A DNA stretch of 64,000 nucleotides from Acanthacorydalis orientalis (GCA_034766995.1 CM068315.1:38180318-38244317); one strand, 5' to 3'. Positions 23,581-35,573 are shown, counted from the first letter of the stretch. Notes: a model not told the origin generated them from the sequence alone. Made by a program: numbers and translations.

Positions 23581-24811
23581 TCAATCGTATATATTACTCC
23601 TTTTTCAATGACTCGATTTTGTTTTTAAATCTTGATTTATATCGAGGAAGTATATGTTGAGTATCTTTAAACATTCGCATGCAAACGCCTTACAATAAAC
23701 TAAACAGATTCAGTTTTAGATGTAATAAATCGATTTCGATTGCATTACTTATTAACGGATCAAAGGTGAATGTTTGGTCGATTTTTTGAAGACAAATTTT
23801 GATAATTAAATTAAGTACATTTACATTGATACTAACAAATATTACGTATAGTACGAAACACCAGCGGGCAATTAGAAAACCGATTTGCATATTTAGGCGA
23901 GAAATAAATAAAAGATTTAACACGAGAAAAAAGTATTACTTACATATTCAGATAATTCATGTGTATATTACGTTTACATTTCGTTACGATATTTTTTTTT
24001 GAAAATAATTTATGGAGTATAATGACAAGTATAGCCAATATAAATTATATTTGTTGTTTATTTTAAACATATGTCTATACAGAATATCAATTCATGGGCA
24101 TATAAAAAATTACAAGTATACAATTCTTGTACTGTGTTTGATTATAAGAGCAAGAATGATAATTTAAACAATTTATGCTCTTTAGTTAGAAACCTGTAGT
24201 ACAGAATGAATAAATCACAGTCAATACAATTAAGAAATAGTTAAAGAAAACGTACAGTTTGAAAAATAAACAAAAAAATATATAAACTGACTTCAATGAG
24301 AACAAAACGTATAATTCCTCGATTAATTTACAGGTCGTGATGAGTTGAATTTGTCTTCTTCAATTTTACGATAACACAACTCTTACGAAAATGAAATTCG
24401 GTTACGTACAAAGAAAAATAATAAAATTATAAAATATCAGTGTACGTACAATATACAGTTTCACATATTTATCTCAATTTATTTTTTGTAAAAATTACGA
24501 TGGAAAAAGTATTTTAAATTTATGAAAAATATTCTTAAATAAATAAATTTCGTTATTTCATAAAATATCAGTACGGATATTGCACAAGTGTGAAACGATG
24601 TGCCATTTTGACGAAACGAAAATTTTGTTAATATTAAATGGTTGCCGTATTTAAAAATTTCCATTTTTGTAAGAGTTTCTTGATATAAAATTAATACACA
24701 AGAATACGATGTTGAAATTACTAAGTTCACCCTCGCACTACACAAAATGTTTTGATTAGGCATACACGACCATATATAATTATAAACGCGCATTATTTAA
24801 AGGAATCACAG
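23581..24811 (-). other. 3' flank of Mrtf, probably 3' UTR
   Basis: AT-rich sequence downstream of the Mrtf stop codon, with several AATAAA-like signals on the minus strand (for example near 24480) but no way to choose among them. I see no other feature. Confidence 0.45.
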
Positions 24812-27468
24812 TCACGCCGCAAAGTCCAGCTTGTCCCACGACATCGTACTTGTCGGAGGTCCTGTTGCGGCCGTCAGATCGGTCACCGCGCCTCTGAATT
24901 CATCGCTGAATCCGAACAAGTCGAAAGTATCGTGAAGTAAGTTGTTCCCTAACAATGGATCGTAGGGATTACTCGTAGTATTTATGTAGTCATTACACGA
25001 CACGGCCGGCATCGATGAAATATTTGCATTTTGTACATTGGTCTCCGTAATCATTAGTGAATCTAACCAATCTGGTTCATCCATATCCATATGTATATCT
25101 GTACAAACGTCCATCAGTTCATCAGTGTTCATTTCTAATCCAGAATGGGCTTGATTGCTCTGATCAAGCTGTTGCTCGTTTATGCGATGCCGTTCCGCTA
25201 TGTGTTTCGGTTGATGTTCTACATCTTCCATTGGAGTGTGATTCGTCTGACGATCCAAATCCATATCAAGCGCTGAAAAGTCAACGGCGTCCAGCGTATC
25301 TAGATCCAACGCTAAATCTTTTAAGTCGTTTGGAGTCTGCGCCATAAGCAATGCATCCAGACCAGATAGTGGACTATGCGGTTGCGAGGAGATACTGTTC
25401 TGAGATGCATTGGCAAGCGCTTGCGACAATTCTTGAGACATCTGGTCTGACAATGCCTGTGACAATTCTTGACTTGGCAGATTTTGATTCTGAGATAGTT
25501 CAGAATGAATTATTGGGGCGTGATTCATATCGCAGTTAGGTGTAGGTGGATCATTTGCGGCACTAGGAGGTAATTCTCCGTTTTTAATTAAAATTTCGAG
25601 CACGTCGTCGACTATTTGGCTCTTAACTCCGCTTTTTTCTATGCTAGTAACCGTTACGTCTGGAGTTCTGACCGTTGTTTCTTCAAATTGTGGCAGTGAT
25701 GGAGGTAAAGGTGGAGGACGAGGAATTTGGGAAATAATAACCTCGTGGTTATTTAATGGAGACTTTGCCTCTACTTGCAAAGCTTCTTCTTGTGGTCGAG
25801 ACATTTGAACAAGTTCTGGAGGCGCCGCCGCAGTGATTACAGCAGGGAGTAAAGGTATTGTACCTAAGAAATTTGCTACTGTACCTGTTTGGCCATTGAC
25901 TAATTTCGCTTTATGCAGCTGAAGTTGATTTAAAACTAATGCGGCCTGCTGACCATTAAGTACAAGACCTCCGGAAAGATTGGCTGCATTTTTAGCATTT
26001 TGGAATGCGGCATGTTGCTGTTGTTTTAATGCTTGCCTTGCTTGAACGTGATGTTGTAAAGCAAGTTTTTGGCCTGTAGGTATAATTCCATTCCTAACTT
26101 GTTGCAATTGCATTTGCGACTTTGTTAGTTCTCTCTGAAGTTCCTCGATTTGCTTTTGTTGTTTTTGAACAATATCATCGTTCAGTATCAGTGATCCAGG
26201 AGACTCTGGAACAATTTCCATACCAGGATCACTTCCCAGTGGCGATGCTTGCGATTTATTATCTTCCTCTTGGGATTCTTCGGCGGGTGTCTGAGGTGGA
26301 GGCGTGTCCATTATTATGTGTCCGCTGTGTGTAACGGGTTCCGTGAACGGTTTTAATCGTTCGATTAACTGTGGTTTGGAACCAGATACGGGAAGACTTC
26401 TTCTTTTTAGTTCTGCTTTTAAATCACTCACCTTCATATCCTCTAGTCTTCCTAATGGTTTTGGTGGCGTCGGTAAAATTATTTCAGACTGAGAATTTGA
26501 AGAAACTGACGGAGGGCTACCAGCTGGTGTCATATCGTCAGACGACGATGTTTTCTGTGAAGCTGGAAGAATTATTTGTGGATATTTATGTTGCCACTCA
26601 AGTTGCCACTGTAAAAATAACTGCTGTTGTTGTAAAAGAATCTCGTAAGATGTCTCTCCTGAAGCATTCGCTGAATTTAAATTGTTTTTCTGGGCATTCG
26701 ATGGGCCTTTATATTCATGAAATTTTATAGTTCGTGCTTTAGGTTGGGATTTCAATTTTGATTTCTTACGGTTTTTGTCTTTACCCGGCGTCGGAGACGG
26801 TTGTGTTCTAGGTGTTAAAGGCGTTTGTGGCGTTGCAGGAGAGGCAAGAGACGAAAGTGGACTTAAAGAACTGCTAGGAGCTGGACTAGGGGTGGGAGGG
26901 GCCGATGGTGCAGGCGCTAAAGGTAACAGTCCAGCAGAAACTGATTGACAAAGTTCGGCGAACGATATAGTGGCAGGCGCTTGTGGTTGCGTAACAGGAA
27001 CGGCCAAAGACACGACAATACCAGCTGATTTGGCAGCAGATTCAATCACATCACTTCCCGTTCCACCCTCTGAACTTTGTGAATCATCTTCGAGACTCAC
27101 ATAACTATTAGGATGTTGAGGTCGCATAACCTGACCTTCACATGTCGCTTTAAAAGGTATACGACCTGCTTTAACTGCTTGTTCTATCGGTTCTTCAGTG
27201 TGCAGTATGTTCTTTTTTATAAGTTCTAAAGGGCCGGGTCTATGTGATAATTGATCATTTAATTGATCGGCAAGACGAGCTTTCTTAAGCATACGCTGAC
27301 GTTCGACTAGAGAAGGATCAATTGGTGCTCCCGTAGGTTCTAATATATGACGTCGTTCTAGTTCGACTCTGGCAGGTCGTTGTTGTATTTTCGCCTTAAG
27401 CATATCGCCCGTTTTCGCTCGCTCTAGTTGACGACGTTGATCATGGAAAGCTGGAGGTGTTTTCAGCG
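24812..27468 (-). CDS. Mrtf: Mrtf main coding exon (RPEL2-3, basic, SAP, coiled coil, activation domain)
   Basis: A single 2657-nt exon carries most of the protein and the stop codon. The acceptor is TTAACTTTCAG, with the exon starting at 27468; the first two bases complete the split proline codon from the RPEL1 exon. The first residues read LKTPPAFHDQRRQLERAKTG, matching the RPEL1-RPEL2 linker conserved from vertebrates. Low-complexity Pro/Ser/Ala and Gln-rich stretches separate the domains, as is usual for insect MRTFs. Confidence 0.97.
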
Positions 27469-29013
27469 CTGAAAGTTAATAAGAGTTCAAAAAAAATTGA
27501 CAACATACACAAATTATTAATAATTGAATATTAAGAAAATATTCTATCATTTTTAAATCAATTTAAAATAGGATTTATAAAGATTTCATGCAATTTAATG
27601 AAAAGGTAGAAATGAAAGAAACTATAAAACATATTAACTACTAAAGAAAATCTTAAAACAATGTTCTGAGATATCTAAAATCTAATTTAAAATATATATC
27701 TAAAGAAAAATAAGACAATACAATTTGATTTGACTAACAATTTATTTAAGTAACAAAAAAGTGGTAGTAGCAGTAGTTAATACAGGTAGCCACAAAATAT
27801 TACATAAGAAAAAAATAATCTGTACGTAAGATATAAATATTAAACAAAAATAAATCATTTTTTTGTATAAATTTTATAAATAAATCATTACAGAAAAATC
27901 AGAAAAATAAACAATATGTAAAAAAAGTAATAATTACAATTCTATATAAAATGAACTACTTTTTATATGTATTTGTTTTTAATATTTTTTTATAAAAAAC
28001 AGTTAAAAAAAAATTGCAAATATGCAGTGTGTATGGAAAATATATTATTTCGCTAATAAACGGAAATATACGTTAAATTGATTGTTTGAAATAATTATTA
28101 AACAAAAATCTGACATGAAATTAAAAATTGTTACCAACATCAAAATTATAGTTTATTAAAGAATAAAATACATATGAGAACTGTAAATGAAAATAGTAAA
28201 TTACGTAAAAATATGATTAATTGTAACTTACGAGGCATTATTCCTTGTGCAATCAGCTGGTTGATCGGTCTCCGCAGCATGAGTTTAACTTTCAGTGCTA
28301 TAAACACAAATAATTATTACTGTTCAATCTTGATAAATTTTGAAAAATAGAACAATCTAATTAGAAATGTGCACACACATTCTATACGAATATTTATAAA
28401 TAAATTAAAGTCATATTTATAATTATATCACTGATTTGCTCGATTCTTATAAATTTATTTTGAAATTATAATAAAAAGCACTTAATTATTCACTTTTTTG
28501 ATTTATTTAATACTGGTCTTTTTGTTTACAAACTCGATTTTTTGTCACTATTAAAATTTGCTGTCATTTTTGTAAACAGAAAAAAAAATACAATTGTAAC
28601 ACCAAAACTATTATTATTTTTGCATTAACTTCCGAGCAGAATGTCAACAAATTATTATTAAATAATAACAGGTCTCTGTTCTTGCAAACATTGTTACAAA
28701 TGATTGACAGTAAGTAATAGTATTTTATAAGATATCTTACGGTAGGCGAATGATCAATCAATGAATACATAATGGTTGTCTATTTGAACACAGTGGCATA
28801 GGTAATTTTTATTACAGAGAAAAAAACCATTCAACGAAAATTTTATGTTTTGAACGAAATTCATGCCTAAAGTTGGTTTCTTTAGATTAAAATTCTAATT
28901 GATCGCTACTTAAATGTATGATAAATAAAATTATTTCACATACATTATTTAATATTTTTTATCAGTATTAACATTTTTAAATACCTACATATAATTAAAT
29001 GAAATTGTGATAG

Positions 29014-29083
<70 letters not shown>

Positions 29084-31315
29084 TTGATTTATAATGTTTT
29101 GGTTTATGAGATGAGAAAATAATTCATTTGTGAAAGCGAATTTAGTCACAATACCATTACTGTAATTACTGTTCTCATTATTAATAAATTTCATGAGATT
29201 AAATTCAATACTAAAAATTAAAAGATTTTTATAAAAAATGAATTTAACTTGAATTTAATTTTCAAAAACATGTTTTTTATAAGTGGTGCTTTTTCAGTTC
29301 TACTTTGGTGTCTACAAAGTCCTTTATATAAATAAAAAGTATTTTACGAGGGAAGGTCCAAAAGTTTCCGGAAAAGGGAGGAAGGGAGGGTCGGAGCCAC
29401 TTCTCATTAGTTACAGTCGAACAGAGAACTCTTAATTATTGTAAAAGCGAAGTATCATTGTGCTGTCATCAGTACTCATCACGCTGTCACCGAAAGAACA
29501 ACTCAATTCGGAATAACTACGAAATCATGGAGAAAGCTGAACTACGCGTTACATTTAAATTCCTTACTAAGCAATGGAAAACCACAGTCATCATGGAAAA
29601 GATGTCTTCCGTTTATGCGGATCGTTTGCCAGGAAAGGACATTGTTTATAAGTGGCATTCTCTTTTCAAACAAGGAAGAGAAGACTTGTAAGACGATTAC
29701 CGCTCTGAATACCTGATAAAAATCTTTTATCGGAAGATGGTCGACTGAAGAAGAAATATCTCGCAGAAATGACTGGAGTATCCGATACCACCATTCTCAG
29801 AATCTTGCATGATCATCTTGGCATGCCTAAGGTGAGTGCAAGATGGGTGCCGAGAATGCTTACGCCGGTGCAAAAGAGGCAACGAATTGCGTGCAGTCGG
29901 GAGTTTTTGGAGCTGTGTGGCGACGATTTTCTTGTGATTTTGGACAGAATTGTTACCGGAGACGAGACTTGGGTCTATAACTATCAACCTGAGAGAAAAC
30001 AAGAGTCCATGCAGTGACTGAAAAAGGGGGCACTCCCATCCAGGAAATTCAAGGTACCCCAGTCAGCGGGAAAAAAGATGGGGATTATGTTTTAGGATGC
30101 AGAAGTCATTTTCTTAACTGAATACAAAGAAAATGAGGTCAGCATAACCGGGGAGAGTTACGCGTCGAGTATTCGTGAACTTTTAGAAGCCATTAAAGAA
30201 AAACGACGTGGAAAATGATTAAAAGGTGTTCTTCTTTTGTAAGATAATGCTCCGATACACCGAAGTCAGATTACGATGACTGCTGTGACCGAGTGTGGCT
30301 TCCAAGAACTCAGCGTTCCACCAATAGTCTAGATCTGTCTCCGAGCGACTACTTTTTATTTCCAAACCTGAAGAGAGACTCGAGGGGTAAAAAAATTCAA
30401 GATGATGAAGAAGTGAAGTCGGCTATTTCAGACCATTTTTCAAGCAAACTAAAATATTATTTTTTAAAAGTCTTGAAAAGTTCATTGAGTGTTGTAAAAA
30501 ATGTGTTAGTATTATGGGGGACTATATTGAGAAATAAAAAAAATTCGGCTCAATCGGGCTTTTCTTTGCCTTTTTCTCGTGAACTTTTGGATCCCTCGTA
30601 TATAAACAAAAACTTTTACACAAATATTTGTTTTCTTTTATGTCTTTCAAAGTGGTTATGAATCAAACATATACTTGGCGTTTATTTTAATTTTTTATTA
30701 CACATTTTTCACATCCTGTTCACATATAAGGACTATTATAAATGATAAAATATTTAAGATTTATTTTCAAGTAAGCATTAAACTTATCTAAATGATCTCT
30801 ACACATCTAAAGAATTTCTTTTTTTAAATTGGAATTACAGAAAGTACGAAGGTCAGCTCATTATACATGTAAATGATAAAAAAAATGAAATGAATTGTAC
30901 CACGCCACTGTGTAGGTTCGTGTACAATACACTGAGTTATCAACAATCGGTCGCGCGTTCTTGTATATAGTATATATTTTGATGTGATGTCGCGTGGCTG
31001 ATCAGCTGTCATCAGCTGGGCTGGAGCGACCGGAAGGAAGCGTACGCTGTTCACTACGCGCTCACGTAACATTGTACGTGAGTGCAACGACGGCAGCGCC
31101 ATTCAGAACGTCGACCGAAGTAATAGAAGTGAGAGAATGACCTCTCGACTGCTCATTAAATAAATGCACCGGTTAATATATTTATGAATTCTCGACACGA
31201 AACGGATTTTGAGAATGTACATTTCGCTAATTATCACGGAGAATATAAAATAATATGCATTGGTAAACGTTTGAATAACACATGCATATATACACATACA
31301 CACACAAACACACAC

Positions 31316-31397
<82 letters not shown>

Positions 31398-33046
31398 TTG
31401 GTACAAAAATAATTGTGGATTTTAAGTATCGAGTATAAAGACTTATATCAGTTAAAAATTATCTCTATCAAAATAAAGATTATTGACCTGCACACATTTC
31501 TCCCAACGGGAAACAAGTTTGTTTATTCCTACAAGATAGAATTCTGGAGTCCTGGAATTAACGAATTCGTAGAATGCGATTTGAGTTGATGCTTGATCTT
31601 TGAAAAATCTTTTCTCGTAGAAAATTACTCAAATGTTAAAAAAAATGATAATCTGTAGGAGGCAGGTCTGGAGAAAAAGGTGGGGTGAGGTAAGGTTTCA
31701 TAACTCAGTTTATTTAATTTTTTTAGTCATTTGTGAGACGTATGGTCAGCGTTGTCATGAAGAAGAAATTGTCCTTTTCGAATGAATAATGCAGGCCGTA
31801 AACGATGCAACTTATCATGCATTTTTTCATTATCCTGACAATATTTTTCTATTGTTATTGTTTCACCAGCATTATAAGAAGTTATATAATGAATGATGCC
31901 ACTTGCCGATCATCAAACAGTGATCATAATCTTTTTTTCATGAAGATTCGGTTTAAGAAACAGTTTTAGTGCTTCTCCTCTGTCTAACCATTGTGATGAA
32001 CGTTTACAATTGATGTAGAAAATCCACTTTTCATCACAATGCGATCAAGAAAGGGATCATTTTTTTACGCAAAAGAAGCACAGAGCAGACTTCAATATCG
32101 CCGAATTATTTGATGTTCGTTTAATTCATACGGAACCCATTTATCCTTTTTTGTTTTTCCAGTTCCGTTCAAATGTCAGACAACTGTTGAATGATCAACA
32201 TTGAGTTCTTCTGCCACCTCTCGACTTGTTTTACGTGGGTTCGCTTCAATAATAGTTCTTAAATCACTATTGTCTATAGCTGAAGGACGTCCATTACCCT
32301 CCTCCTCGTCAAAGATTTCATTTCCATTATGAAATTATTGAAACCAGTCTTGAACTGTACGTTAACTAAATGACTCTTCTCCAAAAACAAACTTAATATT
32401 TCGAGCAGTTTCTGCTGCTTTACGTCCCAATTGAAACTCATATAACAAAATCGCGCGAATGTGCTTTATTTTCCATGACTTATTTAAGAGCTTATATCCA
32501 ACAACACTAAAGAATGAAAACTATAGACATAATCTGAAATCAGTAGTGCTAATTTCATTGTTTATAATGATGCAGTACATGACTCGGCGCCAAACTTAAA
32601 ATGATAAAAACAGCTATTATTTTTGCACCAACCTATTCAATATTTGCAAAAAATATTGAATACAGGATAATATTAAATGTATAGTAAATCTTTCGAAAAC
32701 AAATTCGTTTAATATAATTCTTATAAATCAATTTGTGAATCTAATCGGTTACAAAGAAACGTTCTTCCTATAACAAAAGATAACGGTAATTAGAACTATC
32801 GGCGCCAAACTTAAAATGATAGAAACGGCAATTATTTTTGTACCAACTATATATATATATATACACAAATATATTTATATTGTGTTTAAAAGATAAATAT
32901 TAAAATATTTTTTTTGTACACATTCAACTAAATTATAAAATGATTGAATATTTTCTAGTCAATTCAGAGTTCGCTGTAAATATAAATTTAATTCTTGAAT
33001 TTTTTTGACGTCATTATCTACAAATATATGTATATGTAAGTATATA

Positions 33047-33111
<65 letters not shown>

Positions 33112-35563
33112 TTATTTATTAATAGAAATATGTCTAAGCTTATATGAAAGAATTCTAAATGCAATATACAGAGTAAAAATTTAACAAAACTCAGATTAAA
33201 AAGTATGACAACGTATCCGATGCCAACATAAATAAGATTAAAAATATGCATATAACTGAGTGCGGTTAGAACTGAAACGTGTCTAGTGAAATTTTTTCTA
33301 GTTAAAAGCTCCCATCGTTCATACAGTTACGGCGTTTGCCAAATATATTAAAAAAATCACACTGTACGTTTGAACGATGCTAAAAAACAGGTTAGGTATC
33401 TTATTTACTACATGTAATGTGTGCGGACTGTGATTTTTCACGAGAGGAAAAAATATTTTGAATTATGTGTATTTAACGTGCGCAATGTGATAAAAATAGC
33501 GAACGATGTGAATACAGATTTCTTTCTTGTCTTGATGGTTTTGTTTGATTGTACACGTTTTGATCATGCAGTACATCTTAATTTCAATGCTCACGGTTTT
33601 ATAATAGCGAATCAGTGATATATTATTTAACTTATATGTTTCAATTAGATATGATTTCCCAACTACTACAAGTTCAATTTTTAAAATATTATGCTTTTTT
33701 AATTTAATCATGCGTACAAAAGATGGATTGAGGACGTTTTGAAAAAATACGTAACTTTATATCCAGGAAATTTCGCAAAACCAATCTATTTTCTTGTAAT
33801 ACAATCTTGAACAGTAACACATTTCTGGCATCGTGAACTAAATTATTACAAACATGATTTTTTCTGCTGAATAAAATATACGAACGTAGCATTTTTTTAG
33901 ATAACTGATCTATAATTTTTTTTCTAAACCTCAAGACACTAGTAAAAACCTTATCAGCAGATTATTTTATAAAACCTCGAGACCAAGTATTAAGATAACA
34001 AATTTAATTGTTCTGAATGAATATTTTTTGATAAGGAATAATCATTTTTTCTGAGGCACAACAAGCCTATTCGATATGTACTTTGAACTTACTCGAAGTA
34101 AGAAATTTTACACTTTTCTGTTCGATATGTACTCTGAACTTATTCGGGATTTTCGTCAAAGAGTTTAGAGTAAGTTCGGAATAAGTTTTTTATTCTGAAT
34201 TTACTCTTGCTTTTTGTTAGAGTAACGTTTCAGACAACGTTTTATCTGTCGAAATATATTTCAAAACTAACCTGAATTTTGAATACGATTTATTGCGAGT
34301 GATAAAAAAAAGATGAAATTAAATTTATTGACAATTGTTCAACATTAATTGACGAATATGCTCAAATTTATCAAGTTGAACATAAGTATACAAATAAAGT
34401 GTTGACAGTAATCATATGATTTACTCTAAACTTACTCTAAGTTGTTCGATAAAAACAAGTTCAGAGTAAGAAAGTCAGAGTAAAGTTATAAAACTTAAAG
34501 TAAGTTCAGAGTACATATCGAACAGACTAAATGCTACTTATTTCACAAAGTTAAAAACATGTTGTGTTTAACGCGGTTTTGTTTTTAGTTTATAAATTAA
34601 AATTCGATAAAAGTCACTATCAATAGAAAGACAACTATTAACTATACAAGAATATAGTAGTTTCTTTGAAATTAAATGCAGTGATTCATTCAGTGCAATA
34701 TGATTCATTCAGCAAAAGTAAACTACAATTTTGCCTGAAAAATAAAATGACATACGACTGATAGATGTATTGCTTTACATTGCTGTCACTCACATTCTTT
34801 GTTCTTATCCATGGCGTTCTGTAACGGCGACGTGTCGACAACGGCTTTCGGTGGCGAGTCCGGTGATCTCGGCGATCCAGCCTGGGTGCCTCCCGTAGCG
34901 TTGGCGCCCCCGCCGCCTCCGCTCTCGGCCATGACGGCGGTGGTACGTTGATGATGTTTTTGCAGATGTTGATTCTGGAAATGATTTCGTCCCGAGTTCG
35001 GAACTTTGTGGTGATGTTGATTTGCTCTATGGTGATGATGATGGTGATTGTGTCCGTTCGATGTCGTATTAGATGTCAGCGAATCAGAAGAACTTTTAAA
35101 CCAATCGGGATAGACGGCAGATATTGTTGTGAATAAATCGTGATCGAGTGTCACCGGCCAAATACCGTTGCCGTGTGAATGCCCGTTTGTTGAGCTGGTG
35201 GAATGAACACCGTCTGTAATAATAATTAAAATATATACACATAAACAAACAATATTTCGAATTCAAATTGTGATTTATGCATGGAGATGTTTTATGACAT
35301 CATCAAGCGGCTGTGGCCTTTAATAATATCCAAAGGTAAATGATGATGTAAAAATTAAATAATTATTTATTTACATAATATAAATTCAGAGTATATAGAA
35401 CGTATCCATTTTATATACACATTCGCAACGATCAATAATACAAAAAATACAAACAAAAATTAAATATATTATAACAAAAATAATGACTGAAATCTTACAA
35501 CCAGTAATAACTTTCGAAGTACAACTTACATATTTGTAGTTTTTGCGAAAACATTACTCTCAT
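24812..35563 (-). CDS. Mrtf: myocardin-related transcription factor (MRTF/MKL)
   Basis: Actin-regulated coactivator of SRF. G-actin binds its RPEL motifs and holds it in the cytoplasm; when actin polymerises it enters the nucleus and activates cytoskeletal genes. Coding exons on the minus strand are 35563-35530 (tentative), 35213-34794, 28297-28232 and 27468-24812. All junctions have GT-AG sites and the phases join without a gap: 1, 1, 1. Together they give 1058 residues. RPEL1 lies at about 153-176 (LRRPINQL), RPEL2 core at 204-210 (RPARVEL) and RPEL3 core at 250-256 (RPGPLEL). A basic stretch with KDKNRKKSKLK runs 402-435, the SAP domain about 514-548 (MKVSDLKAELKRRSL), and a leucine-zipper-like coiled coil about 603-632. 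An acidic C-terminal region with DEPDWLDSL and WDKLDFAA is the likely activation domain. The intron between RPEL1 and the upstream exon is 6.5 kb and full of transposon relics. Confidence 0.9.
27469..28231 (-). other. Mrtf intron
   Basis: Intron of 763 bp, GT at 28231-28230 and AG at 27470-27469, AT-rich with no other feature. Confidence 0.85.
28232..28297 (-). CDS. Mrtf: Mrtf RPEL1 exon
   Basis: A 66-nt exon encodes LKVKLMLRRPINQLIAQGIM, the first RPEL motif and the QGIMPP sequence that follows it in vertebrate MRTFs. The acceptor is GTTTATAG and the donor is C|GTAAGT. Its phase fits both neighbours. The internal methionine here could start a shorter isoform lacking the upstream exons. Confidence 0.93.
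29015..29079. repeat. (TA)n microsatellite in the Mrtf intron
   Basis: About 64 bp of TA. Confidence 0.95.
29107..29162. mobile_element. terminal fragment of the long-TIR MITE
   Basis: GAATTTAGTCACAATACCAT (29138-29157), followed by TACTG and then TA, is the reverse of the terminus seen at 15057. The preceding GAGAAAATAATTCATTTGTG matches the next part of the arm. The rest of the element is missing or replaced by the TA array just upstream. Confidence 0.6.
29347..30598 (+). mobile_element. mariner transposon relic, complete ends (DD34D)
   Basis: A 1252-bp element inside the Mrtf intron, antisense to the gene. Its inverted ends are CGAGGGAAGGTCCAAAAGTT at the left and, on the other strand, CGAGGGATCCAAAAGTTCAC at the right. 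TA flanks both. Translation with interruptions shows the N-terminal KFLTKQWKTT and SLFKQGREDL blocks, TGVSDTTILRILHDHLG (HTH), ILDRIVTGDETWVYNY with the first Asp (about 29938-29985), a DNAPIHRSQ block with the second Asp (about 30243-30275) and DLSPSDYFLFPNLKR with the third (about 30334-30378). Stops at 29688, 30017 and elsewhere make it dead. Size and ends are those of a full-length mariner. Confidence 0.92.
30945..31130 (-). promoter_or_regulatory. GC-rich island in the Mrtf intron, candidate internal promoter
   Basis: This patch is much richer in CG dinucleotides than its surroundings (GGTCGCGCGTTC, GAAGGAAGCGTACGC, ACTACGCGCTCACG, CGACGGCAGCGCC). It lies 2.7 kb upstream of the RPEL1 exon on the transcribed strand. 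A minus-strand frame from an ATG at 31102 is open for about 90 codons but shows no known domain or clear gtaag donor. An alternative 5' exon of Mrtf is plausible; this is inference from composition and position. Confidence 0.35.
31296..31393. repeat. compound (CA)n-(CATA)n-(TA)n microsatellite
   Basis: A CA run, then CATA repeats, then about 55 bp of TA run straight into the end of a mariner relic. Confidence 0.95.
31396..32634 (-). mobile_element. irritans-type mariner relic, minus strand
   Basis: A roughly 1240-bp mariner whose ends are ATTGGTACAAAAATAATTGT (from about 31397) and, on the other strand, AGGTTGGTGCAAAAATAATA (from 32634). These are the irritans-subfamily terminal repeats. The minus strand reads, with many stops, a HTH region (about 32190-32300), a degraded first-Asp block near 32040, and PPFSPDLPPTDYHFF with the third Asp (about 31655-31700). 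It is coding-dead. It lies in the same orientation as Mrtf within its large intron. The left end abuts the TA array, consistent with TA-targeted insertion. Confidence 0.88.
32799..32849 (-). mobile_element. solo mariner end
   Basis: TCGGCGCCAAACTTAAAATG followed by a GGCAATTATTTTTGTACCAA end repeats the right end of the preceding mariner (32584-32634) in the same orientation, with a few differences. No transposase or left end goes with it. Confidence 0.75.
33030..33107. repeat. (TATG)n/(TA)n microsatellite
   Basis: Mixed TATG, TGTG and TA repeats, the last about 50 bp of pure TA. Confidence 0.95.
33313..33379. repeat. short inverted repeat
   Basis: CATCGTTCATAC (33313-33324) pairs with GTTTGAACGATG (33368-33379) at 11 of 12 bases across a 43-base centre. 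It might be a remnant of a small element; no target duplication is clear. Confidence 0.4.
34069..34527. mobile_element. inverted-repeat element with repeated subterminal motif
   Basis: The right end, read on the other strand, is GTTCGATATGTACTCTGAAC. The same sequence occurs at the left at 34120-34139, and again in slightly altered form at 34069-34093. Inside, a motif close to AGAGTAAGTTC recurs at least eight times in both orientations, concentrated near both ends (34150-34215 and 34420-34515). Clustered subterminal motifs are typical of transposase-binding arrays in some DNA transposons. There is no coding capacity and no clear target duplication, so the superfamily is not assigned. It lies about 260 bases downstream of the 34794 exon boundary, inside the Mrtf intron. 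Confidence 0.65.
34794..35213 (-). CDS. Mrtf: Mrtf N-terminal exon
   Basis: A 420-nt exon with acceptor TTATTACAG at 35214 and donor T|GTGAGT at 34793. It is rich in His, Asn, Ser and Gly: six consecutive His codons at about residue 45 of the exon and a run of five Gly. It ends in SPLQNAMDKNKE, and the split serine codon then joins to LKVKL of the RPEL1 exon in the right phase. No ATG begins its frame, so translation starts upstream. The low-complexity N-terminus has no known domain. The exact phase match and the position upstream of RPEL1 support its membership of Mrtf. Confidence 0.88.
35530..35563 (-). CDS. Mrtf: tentative first coding exon of Mrtf
   Basis: The minus strand reads ATG and ten further codons (MRVMFSQKLQI), then one base before GTAAGT at 35529. 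This leaves phase 1, exactly what the next exon (starting with the last two bases of a codon) needs; the junction codon would be tyrosine. The intron would be 315 bp. A short open exon with a good donor at the right phase can arise by chance, so this remains a candidate. A TA array lies just upstream. Confidence 0.42.
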
Positions 35564-35573
35564 TTTTCATGAG

